DNA of 64,000 bases from Ecdyonurus torrentis (GCA_949318235.1 OX439137.1:1496153-1560152), one strand, 5' to 3'; counted from the stretch's first letter, positions 12,641 through 27,060 are shown. Program-made: numbers and translations. The notes: generated by a model not told the origin, from the sequence alone.

Positions 12641-12989
12641 ACTCTCTCCCAATCCTATGATTCCATGCACGTGATTATAAATTTTAAAAAAATATATTTT
12701 CCCAAAAATTGAAAAAAAAAAAAAGAAATTTCCAGTATATTGTAATATAAAAAAAAGAGAAAGAGTGAGAAACAGATATGCATCATGCAATACAGCCTAT
12801 GTGACTTATTATTCAACTTTTGTGTGATTTTAAGAATTATTTAGTTGAGTATATAAGAAAACAGAAAACAAACAATCTTATTGTTTAAGATTTCCAAATT
12901 TCAAATTAAATTTAAATAAGATTTAAAATATTAAATGTCACTTGATATTCCCTCTCACGTTATATTGATATACAAACCCATAAATAGAG

Positions 12990-13078
12990 CAAAGTGCATG
13001 CAAATGTTAAAAGGAGTAGAATACGTTGAAGAAAAAACTTGCCTAATATCCTAACATACCCAAATAGCATACCATACC
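12990..13078. mobile_element. Fragment of the family-G foldback
   Basis: AAACTTGCCTAATATCCTAA and CATACCCAAATA match one end of the foldback at 42184-42504. The SINE at 13079 interrupts it. Confidence 0.7.
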
Positions 13079-13430
13079 GAACTGGTATGGCCGAGTGGTG
13101 AAGGCAGCTGACTTGCAACTCTGTACTCCTCACCGAGTATAGGTTCGAGCCACTGCTGGTTGCGCACGTCAAGTGTGAGAGCACAACACGTTGCACGATG
13201 CATGTTTACATGTATTCCATGACGATTCACAGTATTCGGAAGGTGCACAATTGATATAAGATTGCACCGACCAGCCTGCCTAGATGTTTCCACGGTTTCT
13301 CTAGGCTGTCATGACGAATGCCGGGCTGTGTACTTAGACCGTGGCCGGCCAGTGTGTACTTTTCCATTAATTTAGAAAGTCCTTACCTGTCGATAAGACA
13401 ATGTCTTGACTGTATTTTGTATTTAAAGTG
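13079..13430 (+). mobile_element. SINE-1, full-length copy (tRNA Leu/Ser-type head)
   Basis: The head TATGGCCGAGTGGTGAAGGC is an A-box-like type II tRNA 5' region and GGTTCGAGCCACTG is a B box. The body holds AGATGTTTCCACGGTTTCTC and a CGGGCTGTGTACTTAG core; the tail is CTGTCGATAAGACAATGTCT. The copy at 27640-27990 is alike throughout. The tail motif also occurs at 61610-61660, suggesting a shared LINE 3' end. It is non-coding; the minus-strand frames across it are chance. Confidence 0.9.
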
Positions 13431-13701
13431 AAACTATTGCATCTAGTCACATGTTAATTTAAAGGATAAGAAATTCGAGTCCTGTGCTGCTTTGCGACGC
13501 ACGTCTGACTATCGAAAACACCACCGAAAACAAGTATGATGTAACTTAGAAAAATAAGTATACTTCTTTCATACTTTGTGAAATTTTATTAAAAATCACT
13601 TTCAAAAAAAATGTTGTACGCAGTAATCAAAAGTATTAAAATTTTTTTTTTAATTTTGGCATTCTAAACATTACTTAAAGAAAATTAATTGTATAAATAA
13701 T

Positions 13702-13816
<115 letters not shown>

Positions 13817-13829
13817 TGCAGTTTAATAT

Positions 13830-14570
13830 GAATTGGATAAATTTTAGACATTTATTTAAAGCAATTATACAAATATTAAATTTAAGACAACGAACCTCAA
13901 ATTTATGTAATTTTTAGCCTTAATTTAATTCAAAACTGAAGATTGTGCAGCTTGCAATAAATGCAAAATAAGATAATATTCTATGTTCTACTATTTTCCC
14001 CTCCCGTTAGCGTATAGCGTATTACATTGTATATCCCTCTATATACCTGCGAGTAGGGGGTACTTTTTTATGGTAGGTGCCGCTACTCTTTTGTAATTTT
14101 CTCGTGAGCACTACAAGCTAGCAATATGAAATAAAGTTCATAATAATCCTATTAAAATTCCCCATCATGTTTACTTCACACTTAATTACGAAAAATCAGG
14201 TCGTTAAACAGTTCGCGACGTCTGAAATTTGCAAAAAGTATCAAGAAAATTAATTATGTTAATTAGCCTAAATAAATATTAATTTATGCAACTTTTTTAT
14301 TTTTTAATTGAATTCTTGTATTTTAAGCTTTAAATTGATATTTTTATTATTTTTCAAGGGTTAATAGTTACTTTTTAAAAAATTATTTTTGAAAAGCATT
14401 TTTTCCCGGGACAAACTCAAATTTGGGAATGTTCCACCCAGATATTAGTAAGGAATTTTTTTTTGCTCGATCAGTATACATTCCAGATCATGTATACAAA
14501 GTTTCAGCGAGTTTTGAATTTTTTCCAACGGCCCATATGCTAAATTACATAAGTGCTGGCCTATACAATG
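13830..14570. other. No recognised gene or repeat
   Basis: AT-rich, with a short GC-richer patch near 14000-14080 (CCCCTCCCGTTAGCG, CTGCGAGTAGGGGGTAC) that I cannot assign. Confidence 0.45.
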
Positions 14571-14936
14571 TTATTCACTATTCCCCAGTATAGAATCCAA
14601 GCACATTAAATATGTCGTCATCAGCATACAGCCTATAGGATCTATGCATTCATGTTAAATTTGACGCCATGTTGGATAACTCAATAACATGGGTGGCAAA
14701 GGAAAAAAATCATTTTGCCAGTTTAAAAACACAATGCATTGATGTTGTAAATATGTTGAATTAGTATCTCAGGTATGTGAGAAAAATAACATGAACAAAA
14801 AATTAACAAATTTTCCAAAGAAAATTGACTTAAATAAATTTTGTCCTATGCTGCATGAGCAATATGTTATTCACTACTCCAGTATGGCCTCCAAGTGCAA
14901 TAAATATGACGTCATCCGCATTCACCCTATAATGTG
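14571..14936. mobile_element. Family-D MITE, degenerate copy plus partial neighbour
   Basis: 14636-14936 runs from TATGCATTCATGTTAAAT to CATCCGCATTCACCCTATA, the family-D order. The preceding 65 bp is the right end of another copy (GTTATTCACTATTCC ... CATACAGCCTATAGG). Confidence 0.75.
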
Positions 14937-15009
14937 TAATGCATTCATTGATATATTCTTTTTACCGACATATTCACTTGATTTAGATTATTATACTATT
15001 TATTTCTTA

Positions 15010-15838
15010 TAATACAAAACATTTGTATGTTAAAAATCATGCGTAAATTTATGTATATAAGTATATGTATAAGTATATAAATGTATTAATGTATATTATG
15101 TATATGTATACGTTTATACGTTTTTTTTTTCCTACATTAAGCAATGAAGCACCGGATATTTCTATCTTCAAACTAACTAAACATTTTCCGTACAAAGAAT
15201 GCCCCTCCTTGACCACAAAGGAAAGTGCGGCTTAGGCATTGTATACAGTTCGGGATGTGGCTGCTTTGCCTCTTTATTTATAAATATCCTGTTTTACCAA
15301 ACATACATTAATTAATAAAGTAACAACATATTTATTGTCAGTTTTAGATAAATGTTTGCAATTTTTAATAATTATTATTTCCAGTGGGTAGTTGCAAGAA
15401 AAAGTATCTTAATTACGTAAAAGTCTTGCGCAAGATAATTTTATCACAAACATATAAGACAATATCGTGCACACACATTTTACAAGAAATTTTTGGCAAG
15501 ATCGTAGTGTGTTATAATATTTTAATGATCAAATAAATACAAATAAAATGCATACATTTTCTTTTGTGTGTATTAAAATATAATGTATAGGTTTTATAGA
15601 ACCCAAGATAATAATATATTATACGCAACACTTTTAAGGGATTTTTTTTTATTGATTCTATATTTCTGCAAAAATTTATTGATTTGATTTAACCTATTGC
15701 AGACATAATTTACGTGTGATAAGTTATATTTTTAGCATAAAAAATGTACCACAAAAAATATATTCCTTTGCAAAAACTATAAATCATCTTTGCAAAAATT
15801 CAAAACTCTAGCATAGGAAAATCTACATTTTTATTTTT
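15010..15838. other. AT-rich stretch without recognised features
   Basis: Includes TATGTATA-type low-complexity sequence near 15050-15110. No splice-bounded coding segment is seen. Confidence 0.5.
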
Positions 15839-15839
15839 T

Positions 15840-16148
15840 AATAGGGTGTATGCGGATGACGTCATATTTATTGCGCTTGGAGGCCATACTGGAGTAGTGA
15901 ATAACATTGCTTAGCATAGGACAAACTTCATTTAAGCCAATTTTCTTTAAGAAATCGGTTCATTTTTTGTTCATGTTATTTTTCTCAAATACTTGAGATA
16001 CTAATTCAACATATTTACAGCATCAATGCTCTCAAAAATATTGCATAGTGGTTTTAAACTGGCAAAATTATTTATTTTCCTATGCCACCCATGTTATTGC
16101 GATATCCAACATGGCGTCGACTTTAACATGAATGCATACACCCTATAG
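15840..16148. mobile_element. Family-D MITE (inverted orientation)
   Basis: Starts TAGGGTGTATGCGGATGACG and ends GAATGCATACACCCTATAG. The interior GGAGGCCATACTGGAGTAGT matches other copies. It contains one TGACGTCA. Confidence 0.9.
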
Positions 16149-16345
16149 GGAAAAAAATGCTGCAAACCTAAATCAAAACCTTATTTGTCGCTCTTAATAC
16201 GCTCGAAGAATATTAGAAAAATGCGTTCAGTTGAAATAAAATATTATTTTATGTGAAACATTGGGATAAATGATGTTTCCCGTAAGCTATAGGACAATGT
16301 AATTAGTACCACAAACATGGCGGCAAAGCGCAAGGATGTGTAATT
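16149..16345. mobile_element. Partial family-N MITE fused to family D
   Basis: AAATCAAAACCTTATTTG, CTCGAAGAATATTAG and GCGGCAAAGCGCAAGGATGT match family N, but the left end is missing where it abuts the family-D copy. Confidence 0.7.
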
Positions 16346-16659
16346 AGTTTATATATAGTTAAAATAAATACAGGCTCCCGGATACAGATACGGTGTCACT
16401 GTCATCATGTTGCCCCGCGGTTGAACCACAAAGGGTCAGAGTGCGTGCAAGATAAGCAAGATATTAGGAAATTTTGGACACAGAGACAGATGATTATGAA
16501 AAGGACATTTTAATAATGTATAGCTGTGAGAAAGAGAGCAATTTCTACTGCTGAGTGCTTGACCAGTTTTGTTAATGTAGGTATAGAAGGAATTACGGAA
16601 ACTTCAGTAAGTAAATGTGAAATGCTTCAAACATTTCTGTAAAATATTGTTTGTTTTAG

Positions 16660-16975
16660 AAATATATTGAAACAATAGACCACATAAAACAACATGTTTT
16701 GTGCTTTTTAATAAATAAACACAAAATGGGATCTTAACAAAATTTTTATACCAGAATGTTATATAGCCCCACGATACTGCGTGAAATAACTGAAAAGTTT
16801 GCAATTTCCGTGACTTTTCATGTTTCTGATGACCAAAACATGCAAAAATTAGTATGAAAATGTTGTGCGGATTGCGGGAGGCTGCTACGGGGCTAGTGTT
16901 GGGTTTTGAGACAAACTTATGTTATTTATGTAATTTTCATCCCGTGTTTTGTGATATAAATGCTTATATTTTTCT
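16660..16975. mobile_element. Degenerate family-B element
   Basis: CAATAGACCACATAAAACAACATG, AAACACAAAATGGGATCTTA, GCTACGGGGCTAGTGTTGGG and CATCCCGTGTTTTGTGATATAAATG occur in family-B (inverted) order. The right terminus is lost. Confidence 0.75.
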
Positions 16976-17054
16976 TTCGTTTATTACTTTATTAATCACG
17001 TGTCTAAATAGATATATTGCCTCTGCAAACAGTCTTATCTATATAACTATATAT

Positions 17055-17172
17055 CTATATCTATATATATCTATATCTATATATATCTATATATATATAT
17101 ATATATGTGTATACTATAGCAGCATTATAAAATATTATAGCCAATTTTATAACATAGAAACCATATATATAG

Positions 17173-17253
<81 letters not shown>

Positions 17254-17262
17254 ATATATATA
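17055..17262. repeat. (AT)n and (ATATCT)n arrays
   Basis: CTATAT-rich block followed by two AT arrays separated by about 75 bp of unique sequence. Confidence 0.93.
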
Positions 17263-17299
17263 TTATAGCAAAGAAAACTCTCTCTGTTACAATTTGAAA

Positions 17300-18930
17300 A
17301 GTATTATTTAAAAAATACAAATATTTTTATTTTTTCAATTTATAAGTATTGCTTATAAGCATCACAAAAATTCGTAAGTAATTAACAGAATAAATGTTTT
17401 TTCAACGGTTTAAAGTGTTGATATTTAACATTTCAAATTTCAACTCTTATTGTATTGAAAACTCAATACTTAAGTACAATTTCACTCTAAACGTTGATTT
17501 ATTAGCATAATTAATTCAGTTAATTTAAAAACTGAATAAACGTTGTTCTACTCCTATTAGAAAAATTTTAAAAATTTATTTTACACATTTTTCTGTGTTC
17601 TGTGCGAAAAATTTAAAAATGCATAAGAATAAATGGTGTTTATTTTTAATTCTTTACCTAGAATAACCAAAAAAATGTTTTTGAGTTTTTTTTATATTTC
17701 TGCCCAAGAAGTGAATTTTTTTTGAAAATTACTAACCCGTTAGAAATTTTACTGCATTTTTGGATATAGCTCGATTTTTTATACCCAAAAAGATCATGCA
17801 ATAACAATATATTAGAGTATATATTAATTACCTAATGACATTGGTTCTTTGTCATCTAATTGTGATTCAGCGTTGATTATAAACGTTTGTGACGTCACAC
17901 GTAAGCGTTAATTATCTACGTTTAAAGCGTGACGAAACGGTGTTTAATCTTTTCAACGTTTAGAACGTCGATTATACGTGTCTTTTGTTTTGTATAGAGA
18001 ATGAAATTTGAACAGGTTCGAGCACCCGCCACTCAGGTAAAAATGGAACTATTCAAAATGTATTGAAAACATATTTATTTTATATTTTACATATTTACGA
18101 CTATTCAAAAAAACAAGAAAAATGAAAAACAAATACTAGATTCGTTTTGTATTCATAAGTCAAATCAGAGTATTCAATCTGTATTCATAATTCCAGGTAG
18201 ATTTTATGACCCCTGCTTTTTTTTCTTATTAACCCTATCAACTCCTCGCTCATTTAGCTGGCCACAAGTGGAGTGAGAGAGAATTAAAATTTCCTTCAAT
18301 GAGAGCAGACCTTCCGTAAGATTCACATCTGACGAACTAAATCAATGTAATTAGTTAATACATAATTATTTTAAGTTTTGAGGGACAAAACTTGTTCCTT
18401 TCTTTTCCATTAAATTATCTTAATGATAGGAAAAAATTAATTTTAAAGGTTAAAAGAGGTTAAAAATATTTTCAATTATATTTTCAATATTTTCAAATAT
18501 TTTCAATTGGTTTCCCGATAATTTAAAACTACAGCTTAACATCGTATTTTAAAATTTTAAATTCCTTCTATTACTATTACATAACATTAAATTTAAAAAA
18601 AAGTAACAAAGTTATTTCATTTCAACTTGCTTTTAACATTTAAAAGCACATAAAATTTAAGATTTAGCGTACAAATAAAGACAGCAGTGTTTTTTACTAC
18701 TTTAATACATCGTCATACCGTATTTGTTGTTAAATACAACAATATTAATATTGATTTTTTACAAGATAATATATTGACCATATAAAGTCAAAAGTTACAC
18801 AAATATCGCAGGAAAAAAAGATGAAATGCAGCTATATATTATTTTCTTTAACATTTTTGATGAATTTATTATTTTCTTCTTGTTTAAAATTGGCAAATCC
18901 AAATCTATTATTAATGTGTACATAATTTCT
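17300..18930. other. AT-rich stretch, no gene recognised
   Basis: Contains one CRE-type TGACGTCA near 17891 within a run of ACGTT-rich short inverted motifs (17860-17985) that may be an old foldback. Otherwise nothing is supported. Confidence 0.45.
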
Positions 18931-19185
18931 ACACTCAATAACATTGGCAGTATTAAATATCTCGTTTTTGCCTGTTTAAAAATACTATAAAAATTATGGA
19001 GCATTGACACTGTTAGTTGGTTGCTATATTATCTCAAATATGTTAAAAAAAATAAAAAATCTAATTCATTATCCAGAGAAAATATCAAAGAAAGTTTTTC
19101 TTTAGTTTTGCAATACAATTGATAACTCCAGTATGACGTTCAAGCACATTATATATGACATATTATATGCATATACCTTACAAAT
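18930..19185. mobile_element. Very degenerate family-D copy
   Basis: Ordered weak matches: CAATAACATTGGCAG, TTTGCCTGTTTAAAAATACTA, ATTATCTCAAATATGTT, CAAGCACATTATATATGACAT. Ends are eroded. Confidence 0.5.
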
Positions 19186-19189
19186 TATA

Positions 19190-20348
<1,159 letters not shown>

Positions 20349-20449
20349 GATCAGCTAGAGAGAATTTGTGCCGTGGAGCTAATGCCCGAGTAGGCCTTAT
20401 CTTCATAATTTGGTGTCAATAATTTCTAACGATTTATAAAGTGAGAATT

Positions 20450-22910
20450 TAAAACTTTTATATTGAGCGTCAAACCAAAGCTGAATTATCCGTTTGCCAT
20501 TACCTAAATATTAACCAATACCATCATGATATAAAGCTTTTATGTAATCAGGTGTTAGTATTGAAAAAATATAAACACTTTTAACCCCAAAGACAGCTTG
20601 CCCTAATCTGATTCTTTCTTTACCATGATCCGTTTTTCTCTCAGACCTTCTCAGTGGTAATATGTCCTCGTATAAATAAACCAAATTTATTCTACGGACA
20701 CCTAAAACATTACTCGAACCCTTTTGCAAGCATTTTAAACGTCCAAATGAGGCATTAGTATTTTTCATAGAGTACATTGAAGCTTTTTCAGGGGCATCAC
20801 CTATTACGTTCAACAACATGCATTTGACTTTAAGGGTTGTCTTTAGTTGGCTTGTATCTCAAAATCTATTGAGAAATTTCCTATTTTTTTGATGTCACCC
20901 CAAACTTAATGATAACAGCTACACATGATAAAATTTTCATTACCCGTGACCATCAGATAAGTGAGAAAAGAATTTTAGAAATTTACAAAAATTAACAAGG
21001 CCTCTTATGGGACTAAAACTTCAAAAAATCATAATACAAAATCTAGCATGGTGACACCCCAAAATTTTTACATTTTTGAAGTTGCCTTAACCTAATGTAT
21101 CATCGTGCAAAATTTCAGATTTTTCCTTCTTTACGACTTTTTAGTCAAATCCCGTATTAGCTGATTTCCCGCCTTAAATTTAACCTTCAGTTTTTCTATG
21201 AAAACACTAAAATCAGCATTTAGTTCTTTAAACTCTTCTAACAGAGGATGCAAAAAAGTATATAATACAGGTTTTGAGCCTCCAAACCGAACACCAGCTT
21301 TAATCATAATTAAACAAAGGGGAATGGGTATTTCATGACTGAAGCTAGCATAGCCCTTAATCACAATCAATAAGCATATGGAAGTTCATTTAAAGTTAGA
21401 ACAACAGGCTGTATAGTATTTTCAAATCTGTTATATAAACTAATACCATCTGAATATAATATGACAGAAATATTCTATGGATTACTAAAGAAATCTAAAT
21501 AATTCTGATATATTGTAGCGTCAAAAATATCTTCTATATTTTGTGACCTATTTTCCTTGGAGAATCTGAACAATAATAATTCCCTAAATTTTTCTCTTTT
21601 GAATAATGCTGCAATTAGTTTTTTTAAGGAGTATGTAATAAACGTGTTAATTTTTTTTCTATTGCAACTTTTATTTTTACATTTTTCTTTTATTTCTATT
21701 TTTTTTACATCCGCTACAGTAAAAAGGTTTTTTAATTATGCTATGGCCAGAACTAAAATATTTACGCAACAAGTAGACACTCTTAAAAAGTTTGTTACCA
21801 GCTGGTAACAAAATAGCAAAAAAATCTAATAGTTTCTGAACACAAGTCCAATGAAGCTTAAATAAGAGTATAATACTCATGTAAATTAAAGCAAATTATC
21901 TATTTGTTTATTTGCTACCAGGATACAGTGATTGAACCGGATCAATCAAATCTTCACCTCCTTGGCCTTCCGGTTCGTCATCCTCACTGGAACTGTCTAT
22001 CAGATGTAACGCAGATGCCGATTCTCCACTGCATGTTTCATCTGATGTGGTAGATGCAGTGTCATCACTATCCAAGCCTGTGGAAAGCAAATTTTCATCA
22101 ATAATTTTTTTGAACTGAATAATTGAAATTTTCTGATTGAAAAAATCCGGTTTTTGTAATTATAGTAAAAAAGTAGAGAAACAAAAATAAAAAAATTAGC
22201 TCTAAGTTCAAAAAATAAACTTTAACTTTAACTTTTCTGGTTACATTAAAATAGAAAAAATCACAAAGTTTATTTATTCGTTTGAAATATTTTATGCTAT
22301 GTAAGCCAACGTCAACAAAAAAAACCACATGTTTATTTTTCATTCTCTGTGTGATTTTAATTTTTCAAATTTATGATTCAATTTTTTTTAACTTCCTGAC
22401 ACTACAGATATTTTTATGTTCAATCAATTATTTTTTGTTCTACATTTAAAATTAAGTTCTAGTTTTTTGAGAAAATTAGGTGCCAGTATACGTACTACTT
22501 AAAATAACAAGGATTTTAAGTATTGCAGCAACAAAACAAAAACCAAAAAAAAAGGAAAAAAATTTGAGAGAAAGAAGTCAGAATGATCTAAAAATTATAC
22601 ATACTTGAATTTCTATCTTGTAAAAATGAGATGTATGCAAAAATAATTCTATTAAACAAAGGGAAAGGGGTGTTTCATGACTGGGGCTAGCATTAAGCCC
22701 TTAAGCCGGGAAAACATGCATACGTTAGTAAGTAGATATATTGTGCATGTAATCAATTTCATTGTTGTCGTCGATACAGTAAAATGTTGTTCTTTTCATT
22801 AACCTTACCATCAGTCTCCACATTTACTCCGTTTGCGTTGATCTCACCGATATGACTATTAGTTTGGTGGGTAGTGGCCCAATTTATTGGGCTAGCTGTA
22901 TCTAAAAAAG
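20450..22910 (-). pseudogene. Decayed EnSpm/CACTA-type transposase
   Basis: Minus-strand fragments lie in N-to-C order. 22900-22808 is an exon-like piece with acceptor TTTTTTAG and donor GTAAGG. 22070-21908 is an acidic Ser/Asp/Glu-rich segment after acceptor TTTCCACAG, ending DPVQSLYPGSK. 21880-21677 contains LLPAGNKLFKS and an IIKKPFYCSGCKK zinc-ribbon-like end. 21520-21370 gives SDGISLYN. 21370-21178 follows, and 20819-20511 carries LLNVIGDAPEKAS and FGRLKCLQKG. These phrases match, from memory, the conserved order in animal EnSpm/CACTA transposases (LYPG, KHxYC, SDGISL, GDAPA, G-x-x-x-C). In-frame stops after LYPGSK and after NELPYAY, plus a MITE at 20830-21177, show it is dead. A second short fragment of the same gene lies at 22650-22735. 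Confidence 0.75.
20830..21177 (+). mobile_element. Family-C TTAA element, copy 1, inside the transposase
   Basis: TTAAGGGTTGTC at the left, CCCGCCTTAA at the right. The interior has ACCCGTGACCATCAGATAAG, TAGCATGGTGACACCCC and TTTTTAGTCAAATCCCG. Joining the flanks at a single TTAA restores the transposase reading frame exactly, proving both the TTAA duplication and the element boundaries. Confidence 0.95.
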
Positions 22911-23149
22911 ATAGAAAAAACTTCAATATCTGACAACCGATATATGTTAATAATATGTAAAAAGAATACGTTTATCAATGATTAAATTCATTTATGTTCA
23001 TTTGTAAATAAATAACAATCGAACTTATCAGTATTGCATTTTTTTAACATTGAAGTTTCATTACTTAAGTATTTTGAATTATTTTGTTGAGAATACTATA
23101 CTACACAGAGACCAAAAATATTGTAATGATCAGAGAAGGAGTGTATACT

Positions 23150-23835
23150 TAGGCTGACCATCCGTCCCGGATTAGCCGGGACAGTCCCGGTTTCAACACT
23201 AAAGTCCCGGCAAGATTTTGCAAAAATCGTCAATGTCCCGGTTTTATATTTTGCAGGAATTTTAATAAAAAGTATACAATTAAAGGCTCGCGGAGAAAAA
23301 AAAAAAAAAAAAAAAAACGTCAAAAGATAGTCGATGCATTTTCGTAATATTTTTCGTACATAGCATATTAAAATTATACACCATAGTTACGCCAAATTTT
23401 TATTTATTTATTATTTTTTTTTTTTTGAGAGTGGGTGTTTCGGCTCAAATAAGATGTACACATCACATACCATACGTTACGTCGGTTACGTATGTTATTT
23501 GTGATATAACTATTAATACTATTATTAATTATTGAAAATTGTTTCATAATTTTTTTTTTATTCTTTTTTTTTTTTTTTTTTTTTTTGTGCAGGGAAAAGG
23601 TTAAAAATAGACGACAGAAAGCATTGAAAAAAATCCATGTACTTTTAAATAAACTCTTGCAAAAAGACACAAAACTGATGAAATTTCGGAGGCCACGCCC
23701 CCTTTTCTGAAAATTTTTCGCCTCCGGCGGGGACAACCGGCCGCGCTTCGCGCGGGCCTCTTGCGGCCTCTTGGTCTCTTCTGTGCATTGCTCTGCAGTG
23801 TCCCGGGTTGCACACTTTTAATTATGGTCAGCCTA
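23150..23835. mobile_element. hAT-type non-autonomous element, 686 bp
   Basis: TIRs TAGGCTGACCAT and ATGGTCAGCCTA are bordered by a perfect 8-bp duplication TGTATACT (23142-23149 and 23836-23843), the hAT hallmark. The left end carries CCGGGACAGTCCCGG-type motifs. Poly-A/T stretches and a GC-rich patch (23720-23790) occur inside. No transposase frame. Confidence 0.93.
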
Positions 23836-23849
23836 TGTATACTTCAATG

Positions 23850-24925
23850 TATAGGTTAAGGCCACAGAAATTTTATATGCTTTTCCAATACCGTAACCAC
23901 CATTAGGTAATCGTTTGACAACAATAAGACCTACCACTGACAATATATAAACGTCGTGTAACACGAAAATCTACTTTTTAACTCAAATAATGTTTTTACG
24001 TAATTTTGAAACCCTAAAACATTATTTATATAATTAATAAAAATATAAACAAAATAAAACGAGTTTTATTTTCATTCCGAGTGTTCTACACCACTCATTT
24101 TAATTCCGATTATTTTAGTTTATTGATTCCGAGAATCGAAATGCAAAAAAGTTACAGAATCGATCTGTTCGTTGATTCCAATCGGAATCAACAATAACGA
24201 CCGAAATCAAAATTGATTTGTTGAAACCTGGCTTACAGAATCAGCCCTCAGGGTCTGGGAGGTCTGCATACCTGCTATCGTATACAAATATAACAGAGTA
24301 ACCCGTCAGTAGTCGATCACTTTGGAGTGAGAATTTTACTACACTGAGAGATTATAAAAATAAAGAGAGGATTATTATTTTTTTTGAAAAGAAAGATTAA
24401 AAAAATAATCAAGTTTAGTATAAATTATAAATAAGGGATGTTAAAAGCTTTATTGTCTTCTGGCATCAAGTATTATTATATTAAAGCACCATATGCGGTG
24501 CTTTTGAAGCTTCATTTATTTCCTTATCCTTATAATATAAATACCAGCTAAAGAAATTAAATATAAAAAAGGTGATAAAAAATATGCGTAGGGTAGGAAA
24601 AGAAAAGGAGATACTGTACAGTATTTACAAATCATAAATAATTATTGTTTTAATTCTCGTAAAAAATTTATGATCATAAAATTGTTGTTATGTATGCTAT
24701 ATATTCAAATCATATATCTACTTGTTCTGACAGATTTTTAAAGATCTGCATGCAAGAGGAAATATGCATAATGTTATTTTGTTTAAATATAGTTGAATAT
24801 GAAATTTTGCATTATTTATAATAATACGCGTATGAAGATTTTTTTTTATTTCTTGATCCAAATGGTGATGCAATCGAAGAGATTTTGATTTTCTATTTTC
24901 AGTTTTGCAATCAACAAAATATTTT
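23850..24925. other. No gene recognised
   Basis: 24100-24210 holds several GATTCCGA / TCGGAATC motifs in both orientations, perhaps an old inverted-repeat element. The rest is AT-rich. Confidence 0.4.
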
Positions 24926-24927
24926 CA

Positions 24928-25159
24928 TTTGTGTGAGTTTAACAATACAGAACATATGAAAAAAGAGATGAGAAAAGGAGTATACTCTGTGCGAGCTCCC
25001 TTCGTAGGTAGAAATGCTCCAGAATATGCCTTTTAAGTTCAAGGTTATAGACTGTGGAACGTTCTACCTAAAAAAGTACGCTCTAATCCGTCCATTAATG
25101 TGTTCAAATCGTATATAGAAAAAGATCTCATTAAAAATTATTTTCAAGCCAAATATTAG
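24928..25159 (+). pseudogene. LINE reverse-transcriptase ORF2 C-terminal remnant
   Basis: One frame reads through VYSVRAPFVGRNAPEYAF, then a single TAA, then GYRLWNVLPKKVR and INVFKSYIEKDL, ending in a natural stop. The G-x-x-LWN-x-LP-x-x-VR pattern followed by a short basic helix is typical of the C terminus of ORF2 in CR1, Jockey and RTE-like LINEs. The element is 5'-truncated and carries one in-frame stop, so it is inactive. Its likely 3' UTR is at 25540-25640. Confidence 0.8.
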
Positions 25160-25539
25160 AACGAAAAAAAAAATCATTTATATGTACTATTTCTAAAAAT
25201 CTAATAAACATAAACTAATGTATATTGTTAAATTTATCTGCTAGATATATAAAAAAAATAATAATAAAAAATCTTGAAAAAAAGTTATATATTTAAATAT
25301 GTAGCAGACAAAAGCACTTATAGTAAATCATTTTTCTAACATAAGCAAGAAATTCAAAAAAAAAAAAAATAAGTAAATTAATATAAAAAAATAAAAGATA
25401 ATAAAAGAAATTTTATATGCATATCTGGTATTATAAATTATAAAGAAATGTGAATGTATAAATATTCTGGTTTATTGCGTATTATTGGATAACATTATTG
25501 TTCTTTTTTTTTTGCAGTTCTTTTGTTTTTTCTTTGCTT

Positions 25540-25645
25540 ATGTATTTTTCTCATGTAATGTTGTGGTCAAGGTTTTGTACCATAGGCCTGTCAAGCCCTC
25601 ACAAGGCCTTAATAAAGTTACTTATTATTGTTATTATTATTATAA
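25540..25645 (+). repeat. Probable LINE 3' end with TTATTATTA tail
   Basis: AAGCCCTCACAAGGCCTTAATAAAG followed by TTATTATTGTTATTATTATTA resembles the 3' tails of LINEs that end in short trinucleotide repeats. It lies 380 bp downstream of the ORF2 remnant on the same strand. Confidence 0.55.
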
Positions 25646-25689
25646 TATGACATATTTTTCATCACATTTTAGGTTTCTCTTCCTATAAG

Positions 25690-27060
25690 TCAAATTTGCT
25701 AACGACCTCTCGCATCATAATTTTTTTTATAATCTCGAATTCCCTGCTCTATATATATTTTTTTATAAACTTAGACACACAACCTCTCTTATACCTTCTG
25801 AGCTTGTTAATTGTAAATCGCGGTCAAAGTATTTCTTATGAACAAAAGTATTTTCAGGTATTACATTTTCATAAAGGCAGTGGGGATCCGACTTGGACCG
25901 AAAGTCGTTAAAACAAGAACTATATTTTCACAATAATTTTTTGTACACGATCTATTTCCAGTTAAACCAATACTATAGTTTTTAAATAAAATCAAGTAAA
26001 TTAAAAAGTTACTTTTTTATACCAGAATAATTTTTATTGGTATATTTTTAATTGAAAAAAAGTTTCTAATTTGACTGAAAATTCCCGCAAAAATTTCAAT
26101 TTTTCACTTTTATATGTTAATTTTAAGGTGGAATAACTTAAATATTTGATCGTGTTTTCACATGTTTGACATAACTAAATTTGTAAGTAACATTTCATAT
26201 TTACTTTGTGTTATTATTATTATTTGTAACCGTCCTAGTTTGCGAGATATCAGTCGGTTAACTATACCCCCTTAATACAATAATTGCGATAAAATTATTT
26301 TAATGATTTTTTCATACAACTTGATAGATATTTGATCGTCTTTAAAACATTGAGCTTCGTACACAATCGATACCATTTGTAATATTCAATGCGTCTTATT
26401 TATAAGTGGTATACAATGAATAATTTTTATATTGGATTAAAACGCGTAAAAAGGTGTGTAAAATATCTCTCATTTAAATTGTTCCAAAATTGGTGCAGTA
26501 GTTTGTTCAAAAAAAAAAAAATCGAAAAACGAGTTTTTCTCCATAAGCATAATGTTAATTTAGGAGGCTCTAGCATTTTCATGCGCTGCCTGTGATTGGT
26601 GCGTCGTCACCACCTATAAGAAGCATTATGAAAATTGACTCTACGGGACTGGGCTTGGCCTTTAGCGCAAAATATTTTGTCCCGCATTTTGAGAGGATAA
26701 GACACTTTCCATCATCGTACTAATTAATATTATAGGCGATAATATTATTAACTTTTTATGTTACCATTTTGTATACAACTTTTTATTTTACAAACTTAAT
26801 AAATAAGAACTTAAACTTCAATTGTTTAAAGTTAAACTTATTAAGATTATCATTGACGTTGAGCTAATGCCCGAGTGGGCTTGCACCCAATGGTGAGTTT
26901 GGGGGGCGTGAGCCCCTCATGAGGACAAGAAACGTAGGTTAATTAAAAGTTACGGATAGCACAAAGATCTATCTAAAGATTTATTGCACAAAAAAAATTT
27001 AAAGGATAAAAAAAGAAAGTATATTTGTGTTTAAAATCTATGATTTAAATTTTAGTCTTC
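25690..27060. other. AT-rich stretch, no gene recognised
   Basis: Only short frames. GAGCTAATGCCCGAGTGGGC near 26861 echoes GAGCTAATGCCCGAGTAGGC near 20377, a short shared repeat of unknown kind. Confidence 0.45.

Noticed and set aside
13079..13160. Intact tRNA gene
   Set aside because: The head has A- and B-box-like sequences but is followed by a conserved non-tRNA body and tail seen in a second copy, so it is a SINE.
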